From assembly GCA_001897795.1 (NCBI GenBank), contig MKUL01000037.1, forward strand, positions 124,001 to 188,000: a DNA stretch of 64,000 nt, written 5' to 3'. The DNA comes from Alphaproteobacteria bacterium 41-28 (lineage in GTDB: Bacteria > Pseudomonadota > Alphaproteobacteria > UBA9655). Below are positions 59,720 through 64,000 of this stretch, in pieces. Below the pieces are notes generated by a model. It did not search any database and had not been told where the DNA came from. It saw only the letters and a list, made by a program, of their open reading frames with translations. The first letter of the stretch is position 1. Each line of letters opens with the position of its first letter. The translations under genes and the position numbers were made by a program.

Positions 59720-60733
59720 GTGACGCATTTAAAAGAAATACTAACAATGCATAAAACTTGGCTCGTGACAGGAGTTTCTGGATTTATTGGCTCACATTTG
59801 CTTGAGACCCTCTTAAAAAACAATCAAAAAGTTATTGGCCTGAGTCCCTTTCTTACAGAAAAAAGAGACACATTTAATGACTTACTTAGCCAAATCCCCC
59901 CAGAAAAATTAAAGAACTTTTCCTTGGTGAGTGGAGATATTCGAGACTTTAAGACTTGTCTAGAGATCACAAAAAACGTTGATTTTGTTTTACACCAATC
60001 TGCCCTTGGAAGCATTCCGCAATCCATAAAAGACCCCCTGAGTGTTAATGAAGTGAATGTGATGGGTTTTCTAAATATTTTGCGTGCTTCAGAAGAAAAC
60101 AAAATTTCACGGTTTATATATGCTTCCACAAGTTATGTGTATGGCGACTCTCAAGATCCGAATGTGGAAGATAAGATTGGAAATCTTCTGTCCCCATATG
60201 CCGTTTCAAAAAGAACGAATGAACTTTACGGTCAGGTTTTTTACCGCTGTTATGGCCTCCCAACCCTAGGATTAAGATACTTTAATGTGTTTGGACCCCG
60301 TCAAGAGTCGACAAGTCCCCATGCGTCGGTTATTCCTCGATGGATAAACGCTCTTTTGAAACAAGAACCTTGCATTATCAATGGCGATGGCCTCCATACA
60401 AGAGATTTCTGTTACGTCAACAATGTCGTTCAAGCAAATATAAAGGCCGCCTTGACTCAAAACTCTCAGGCTTTTGGGGAAGTATTCAATGTCGCTTCAG
60501 GAAAAAGAACAACTCTCCTAGAATTGCATGCCCTCATCAAAACCTTTTTGGGAGGGTGTGAAGAATCAAAGCTCATTCATCGAGAGGATCGACCAGGAAA
60601 TATAAAACATTTATTCGCAAGCATTGATAAGGCTAAGGATGTCTTGGGGTATCATCCCACCCATTCTCTTGAAGATGGCCTTAAAATAACAATTGAATGG
60701 GTTAAGAAAAATCAACCTGCAACCCTCTTCTAA
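59720..60733 (+). CDS. NAD-dependent sugar-nucleotide epimerase (UDP-GlcNAc 4-epimerase type)
   Basis: The 337-aa extended SDR has TGVSGFIGSHLLETLL, the SDR Tyr-Lys pair in SPYAVSKRTNELYGQ, and LRYFNVFGPRQ, the pattern of the WbpP/WbgU group of UDP-N-acetylhexosamine 4-epimerases used for surface polysaccharide. GTG directly after the rlmB stop has GAGGG upstream; the alternative ATG at 59747 gives a more usual N-terminus (MHKTWLVTG). Probably co-transcribed with ridA-rlmB. Confidence 0.85.
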   Translation: MTHLKEILTMHKTWLVTGVSGFIGSHLLETLLKNNQKVIGLSPFLTEKRDTFNDLLSQIPPEKLKNFSLVSGDIRDFKTCLEITKNVDFVLHQSALGSIPQSIKDPLSVNEVNVMGFLNILRASEENKISRFIYASTSYVYGDSQDPNVEDKIGNLLSPYAVSKRTNELYGQVFYRCYGLPTLGLRYFNVFGPRQESTSPHASVIPRWINALLKQEPCIINGDGLHTRDFCYVNNVVQANIKAALTQNSQAFGEVFNVASGKRTTLLELHALIKTFLGGCEESKLIHREDRPGNIKHLFASIDKAKDVLGYHPTHSLEDGLKITIEWVKKNQPATLF

Positions 60734-60956
60734 AGGGCATTTAAAAGGGGTTAAAACGTGTTAAAATTACCTCACTCTCTTCAATTTTTGAGGCCTCAGA
60801 AACATTTTTGTGTGAATTTTTTCATTAAATGATAAAAATTTTAATGAGTTATAAAATTTTGCTTGAATGAATCAAATTTTAAAGGCCGCTTGGTAATTTT
60901 CTGGAGGATGGCCGCTTAAGACACTTAAGCTTAAGTAAATAGAAAGGGAGTCAAAT

Positions 60957-61586
60957 ATGAAAAACAAATTTTTAGCTAAAAGCGTTAAATTAAGTGCTCT
61001 TCTTGCTGTGCTTGGTGCTACAGGCTGCGCAGAATATCATAGAATGATTCTCGAAGACACAGCGATATGTGGCCCTGAATTCACAAGAACACTGGCAAAA
61101 GAATATGAAGACCTTGGAAATATCGAGCACAATATCATGTTTGATGAATGGTCTGCTAATTATTATTACTGCAAGGCTATTTATGCTCGGCGAGGCTTTC
61201 TCGTAAACCCAGTCTCTTTATGCAGATGGGATATAGAGGAAGACAAACTTTCTGAGCTTACGACCGCACGCGAACGTTTAATGCAAGCATTAGAAGCGGG
61301 AGCTTGGCAAATAGCTCCAAAGATAACGGCTCACGCCCAGGCTAATTTTGACTGTTGGGTGGAGCAACAAGCAGAAGGGTGGCAAATTGAGGATATAGCT
61401 AATTGCAGAACAGGATTTTACCATTATATAGCCGAAGTTGAACATGTGCTTAAGGGTGGGGTTGAGGATGAAGGTAAGAGTAAGGAAAAGGGTAAGAAAG
61501 TGAGTGAAAGCGAGAGTAAGAATGCCCCTGAGCCTGTAGGTAAGGCTAAGAGAGCCGGTAAGGAGAGCTCTGTGGAACGTCTCTGA
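60957..61586 (+). CDS. Lipoprotein resembling the N-terminal part of OmpA-type lipoproteins
   Basis: The 209-aa protein has a lipoprotein signal with lipobox GATGC (Cys24) and a domain with four or five cysteines and the segment NFDCWVEQQAEGWQIEDIA, a pattern found before the OmpA peptidoglycan-binding domain in related lipoproteins. Here the C-terminal ~45 residues are instead a Lys/Glu/Ser-rich tail (KSKEKGKKVSESESKN) with no OmpA domain, so the gene may have been truncated or replaced. AAAGGGAG precedes the ATG. Confidence 0.7.
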   Translation: MKNKFLAKSVKLSALLAVLGATGCAEYHRMILEDTAICGPEFTRTLAKEYEDLGNIEHNIMFDEWSANYYYCKAIYARRGFLVNPVSLCRWDIEEDKLSELTTARERLMQALEAGAWQIAPKITAHAQANFDCWVEQQAEGWQIEDIANCRTGFYHYIAEVEHVLKGGVEDEGKSKEKGKKVSESESKNAPEPVGKAKRAGKESSVERL

Positions 61587-61760
61587 GGTCTTCCCATTGG
61601 GTTTCTCTGCTCCGCATCTCCAGACTGTTAGTGTGATCCCTTGTCGAATCGTTGATACATATAATCGTTGTGGATATCTTACTTTGAGAAATAAATAGAA
61701 GAGGTTCACTCTCTAGCTTCGGCTGAGGAGATAATAATAAAAATATGATCCATAAACTTG

Positions 61761-61786
61761 AAGGCACTGAAAAGGTGCCTTTTTTG
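61761..61786 (+). terminator. Rho-independent terminator
   Basis: AAGGCAC/GTGCCTT stem with a 7-base loop followed by TTTTT. It lies 174 bp after the lipoprotein gene; nothing else is recognised in the 325-bp gap. Confidence 0.8.
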
Positions 61787-61911
61787 TTTATTATTCTAGT
61801 TGAATTAATATCAAAAATTTAGAGTTAAAAAACTTGACACATTATTACTTCGCCGTTAAAAGAAACATGGCGCCTATTATTGGTATTTAATTATTTATGG
61901 AGATTTATAGT

Positions 61912-62649
61912 ATGAATTTAGCTTTTTTAAAACAGTCTCTAATGGTTATGAGTCTCGTCACAGCCATAAGCTCTTCAGTTTTTGCGATGGAAGATCGAGA
62001 AGAGTTGCGAATTTCTCGTCCTGCTACTTCCTCTACTTATCTTTATAATACCATTTGTTCTTTAGAGACAAACGCTAAGGAGTTTACAGGTGCACTTAAA
62101 GCTTATGCAAATGAAAAGGGTGCGACGCCTCCCGACTTATTTAGTGAGCTTGAACGTGTTAAGTCCTTACAAGAAGAGTGTTCCATTTCAAAATCCTTTG
62201 CAAAAGCTCTTTCTAAAATGGGCGATCAAGACCCTAGGAGAGAGCTAACTATTGATCTGATTCCAGATTTTAGAGACTCACTCAAAAGGATGAGAAATGG
62301 AATAAAAGGAGATTTATTGAAAGATTGCGAAAACAATTTCGCACCCTTAAAGAACGCTTTTCAAGATGACACAAATAAATTTTTAAACCAGATGAGTGTT
62401 TACCTCCCAGAAGTAGTTGAAGAATTCAAGAAGTCACTCACTGAAGGTAATCCTTCATCTAAAGGAAACTCTCGAGACAAAATTCTCGAAACTGCACACG
62501 TTTTTGGAATTGAAGTCCCAACTAAACCCGAACTTACGATCACTTATTTATGCAGAGATCACCCCGTACTAATCTTTATTGATAAGATGACGAACGATGG
62601 AAATGTAATTCACAATCTTTTGAGTGAACTAAAACAACAAAAAAAGTAA
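61912..62649 (+). CDS. Hypothetical secreted helical protein
   Basis: The ATG at 61912 (GGAG 10 bases upstream, inside the frame begun at 61897) gives 245 residues. The signal peptide is MNLAFLKQSLMVMSLVTAIS followed by SSVFA. The mature protein is polar and helical with three or four scattered cysteines (NTICSLE, LQEECSIS, LKDCENNF, TYLCRDH). No family recognised. A strong terminator follows 24 bases after the stop. Confidence 0.7.
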   Translation: MNLAFLKQSLMVMSLVTAISSSVFAMEDREELRISRPATSSTYLYNTICSLETNAKEFTGALKAYANEKGATPPDLFSELERVKSLQEECSISKSFAKALSKMGDQDPRRELTIDLIPDFRDSLKRMRNGIKGDLLKDCENNFAPLKNAFQDDTNKFLNQMSVYLPEVVEEFKKSLTEGNPSSKGNSRDKILETAHVFGIEVPTKPELTITYLCRDHPVLIFIDKMTNDGNVIHNLLSELKQQKK

Positions 62650-62673
62650 CTATTTTAAGTAAAATTGATGGAG

Positions 62674-62696
62674 AGGGGCCTTGTGGCCCCTTTTTT
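62674..62696 (+). terminator. Rho-independent terminator
   Basis: GGGGCC-TTGT-GGCCCC followed by TTTTTT. It closes the transcription unit of the secreted protein and insulates the riboswitch-controlled gene downstream. Confidence 0.9.
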
Positions 62697-62784
62697 CTAA
62701 ACAAGTTCCTATGATAAGACTCTTAAAAGATCCACAAACTCGGAGAACTTGAACTTTTTCCAAAACTCGCGTAAACAAGAAGAA

Positions 62785-62862
62785 CTCATCGGGGTGCTCT
62801 TATGGAAGAGCTGAGATTAGACCCGTGAACCTGATCCGGCTCATACCGGCGGAGGAAATGAG
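62785..62862 (+). promoter_or_regulatory. TPP (thiamine pyrophosphate) riboswitch
   Basis: The conserved THI-box elements are present in order: CGGGGTGCTC, GCTGAGA, ACCCGTGAACCTGATCCGG, ATACCGGCG and GGAAATGAG. The closing stem is CTCAT/ATGAG (62785-62789/62858-62862). The Shine-Dalgarno GGAGG (62851-62855) is within the aptamer itself and the thiB ATG follows directly at 62863, so TPP binding should block ribosome access. Confidence 0.95.
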
Positions 62863-64000
62863 ATGTCTACTCCTAGTAATTTAAAATACTTTTTTCCTAG
62901 ATTGCTTCTCCAAAAGGGTGTCATCCTTGGTAAGAAATGCTTTGTTTTCCAAAGGAAAACTCTAGCATTTCTTGACCGAGGATCTTTTTGCCCGAAAGAT
63001 CCTCGGCCAAGAAAAGGTAAGCCCTTGCTTTCTCAAGGGCAACCTTTTCTTGCCAAGGATGACACGAGATGGGGTCAAATTAGAGTACCTTGTCAAAAGT
63101 GGACACAATCTAGTCCTTTTAAATATTTTTCTACCTTTGCGCTCCTCCTCTCCACATCCCCCCTTTATGGAAAAGAAACCCTTACCATTTATACCCATGC
63201 AGCTTTTATGTCCTCTACTTATGGACCGGGAACCCATTTGAAAGAAGCCTTCGAAAAGATCTGTGAATGTGAAGTTCAATACGTTGTGTTGGACACCATT
63301 CCTCTTGTGATCAACCGTATCAACTTTGAAGGAGAAAAAACAAAGGCTGATGTTATCCTTGGTCTTGAAGACATTGGCCTTGATGTAACCCACGTTGATA
63401 AACTTGTTCCTTATGCCTCCCATTGTTTAGCCTTTGTTTATGATTCAACAAAAATTCCATGCCCCCCTAAAACACTTGATGAACTCATCAACTCTTCCTA
63501 TCCCATCATTCTTCAAGATCCGCGAAGTAGCATCACGGGTTTAGGCTTTCTTGTGTGGATGAAAAAATCGTATGGGGACAAAGCGCCCCAAAAATGGAAA
63601 ACCCTTGCGGATCATGTTTTGACTTTCACAAAAGGATGGACGGAGGCGTATGCCCTTTTTAAGCAAGGAGTCGCGCCGATTGTTTTCAGTTACACAACGG
63701 ATGGACTTTTTAATGAGCTCGCAAAAGAGATGCCCCATCTTAAATCTCTTCGCTTTCCTGAAGGGCACCTTTGCTCAAACATTTATGCAGCTAAATTAAA
63801 AACAACCCAGCATTCAGAGCTCGTTGATCAGTTTTTAGACTTTCTTCTTTCCAAAGAAGCTCAGCATCTCATTGCCACGCATGCGTGGATTTACCCAAAG
63901 GGAGACATACCTGAGGCTTGGATAAAGGCGGAAAACTATTTCCCTCAACCTTTCTGGATTTCTTATACTTCGCAAGAGGTCAAGGATTCCCAAAGAGCCT
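62863..64000 (+). CDS. thiB: ThiB-type thiamine-binding protein, 5' part, with 79-codon palindromic insertion
   Basis: From codon 87 the frame encodes a signal-peptide-like segment (FSTFALLLSTSPLYG) and a periplasmic binding protein matching ThiB: KETLTIYTHAAFMSSTYGPG, ADVILGLEDIGLD, ILQDPRSSITGLGFLVWMKK, and FTKGWTEAYALFKQGVAPIV. It captures thiamine for the ThiPQ transporter. The riboswitch-proximal ATG at 62863 is in the same frame with no stop, but separated from the signal peptide by exactly 237 bp of palindromic insert. Without it, MSTPSNLKYFSTFALLLSTS would be a normal signal peptide. The gene continues beyond the window. Whether the inserted form is exported is uncertain. Confidence 0.85.
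   Translation, partial: MSTPSNLKYFFPRLLLQKGVILGKKCFVFQRKTLAFLDRGSFCPKDPRPRKGKPLLSQGQPFLAKDDTRWGQIRVPCQKWTQSSPFKYFSTFALLLSTSPLYGKETLTIYTHAAFMSSTYGPGTHLKEAFEKICECEVQYVVLDTIPLVINRINFEGEKTKADVILGLEDIGLDVTHVDKLVPYASHCLAFVYDSTKIPCPPKTLDELINSSYPIILQDPRSSITGLGFLVWMKKSYGDKAPQKWKTLADHVLTFTKGWTEAYALFKQGVAPIVFSYTTDGLFNELAKEMPHLKSLRFPEGHLCSNIYAAKLKTTQHSELVDQFLDFLLSKEAQHLIATHAWIYPKGDIPEAWIKAENYFPQPFWISYTSQEVKDSQRA
62897..63113. repeat. Clover-shaped palindromic element inserted in thiB
   Basis: Terminal CTAGATTG/CAATCTAG (62897-62904/63106-63113). Inside, a 19-bp stem (62918-62936/63047-63065, one T-G pair) encloses three hairpins: AGAAATGCT/AGCATTTCT (62933-62972), a perfect 12-bp CCGAGGATCTTT stem (62976-62987/62995-63006), and AAGAAAAGGT/ACCTTTTCTT with an inner GCCCTTG/CAAGGGC (63009-63051). 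Flanking AAATACTTTTTTC and AAATATTTTTCT look like a degenerate target duplication. Confidence 0.85.

Noticed and set aside
62962..63423. A 153-aa minus-strand gene opposite thiB
   Set aside because: It lies across the palindromic insert and the ThiB coding sequence; the thiB frame has clear family similarity and a riboswitch, and the reverse frame has none.

Overview
The window reads as the chromosome of an alphaproteobacterial host, most likely an intracellular, Holosporales-type symbiont. That lineage is inferred from the AT-rich backbone, a class I polyhydroxyalkanoate synthase, hemW/ridA/rlmB-type housekeeping genes, small secreted proteins without recognisable relatives, and palindromic elements spread through intergenic and coding DNA. 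No rRNA or other strong taxonomic marker is present.

The dominant feature is a ~52 kb integrative and conjugative element (ICE) from 726 to 52744. It sits in the 3' half of a tRNA-Arg(CCU) gene (52697-52773, minus). A 48-bp direct repeat (726-773 and 52697-52744) covers the tRNA from its anticodon loop to the encoded CCA. A tyrosine integrase (51368-52522) lies beside the intact tRNA, and a repeated TTGTCACC-type motif lies just inside both ends. The conjugation machinery follows the IncP/RP4 plan gene by gene. The mating-pair module trbB-C-D-E-F-G-H-I-J-K-L (14339-24829) makes a P-type type IV secretion system. The DNA-processing module traC-D-E-F-G-(H)-I-J, oriT, traK-L-M (36095-47595) holds an oriT very close to that of RP4, between divergent traJ and traK. 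A traH-like gene overlaps traI in another frame. Both modules are visibly richer in G+C than their surroundings.

From the left, the ICE carries a HipBA toxin-antitoxin pair next to decayed hip copies. Next comes an operon of a divergent histidine-kinase-like protein, a membrane-anchored STAND NTPase with TPRs and a GNAT protein, then an XRE-GNAT pair. Two paralogous regulatory units (XRE regulator facing a small HTH gene and/or a structured leader and a 197-aa protein) follow. The last of these enters an operon with a replication-initiator-like gene containing four 21-bp iteron-like repeats, which runs straight into trbB. Between the trb and tra modules lies cargo: a Sel1-repeat protein, a beta-barrel-like protein, secreted or membrane unknowns and a CusCBA copper/silver efflux system. 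To the right of tra are an IS5-type remnant, a dead integrase, two small genes, an AlbA_2/Schlafen-type regulator and the live integrase.

Beyond the tRNA is ordinary chromosome: an ABC-F ATPase, phaC, hemW, ridA, an rlmB-like rRNA methyltransferase, a sugar-nucleotide epimerase, a lipoprotein and a secreted protein. A TPP riboswitch then leads directly into thiB, which runs off the window. The thiB reading frame is interrupted, in frame, by a 237-bp segment containing a clover-shaped palindromic element. Three further palindromic elements lie between 54863 and 58425.
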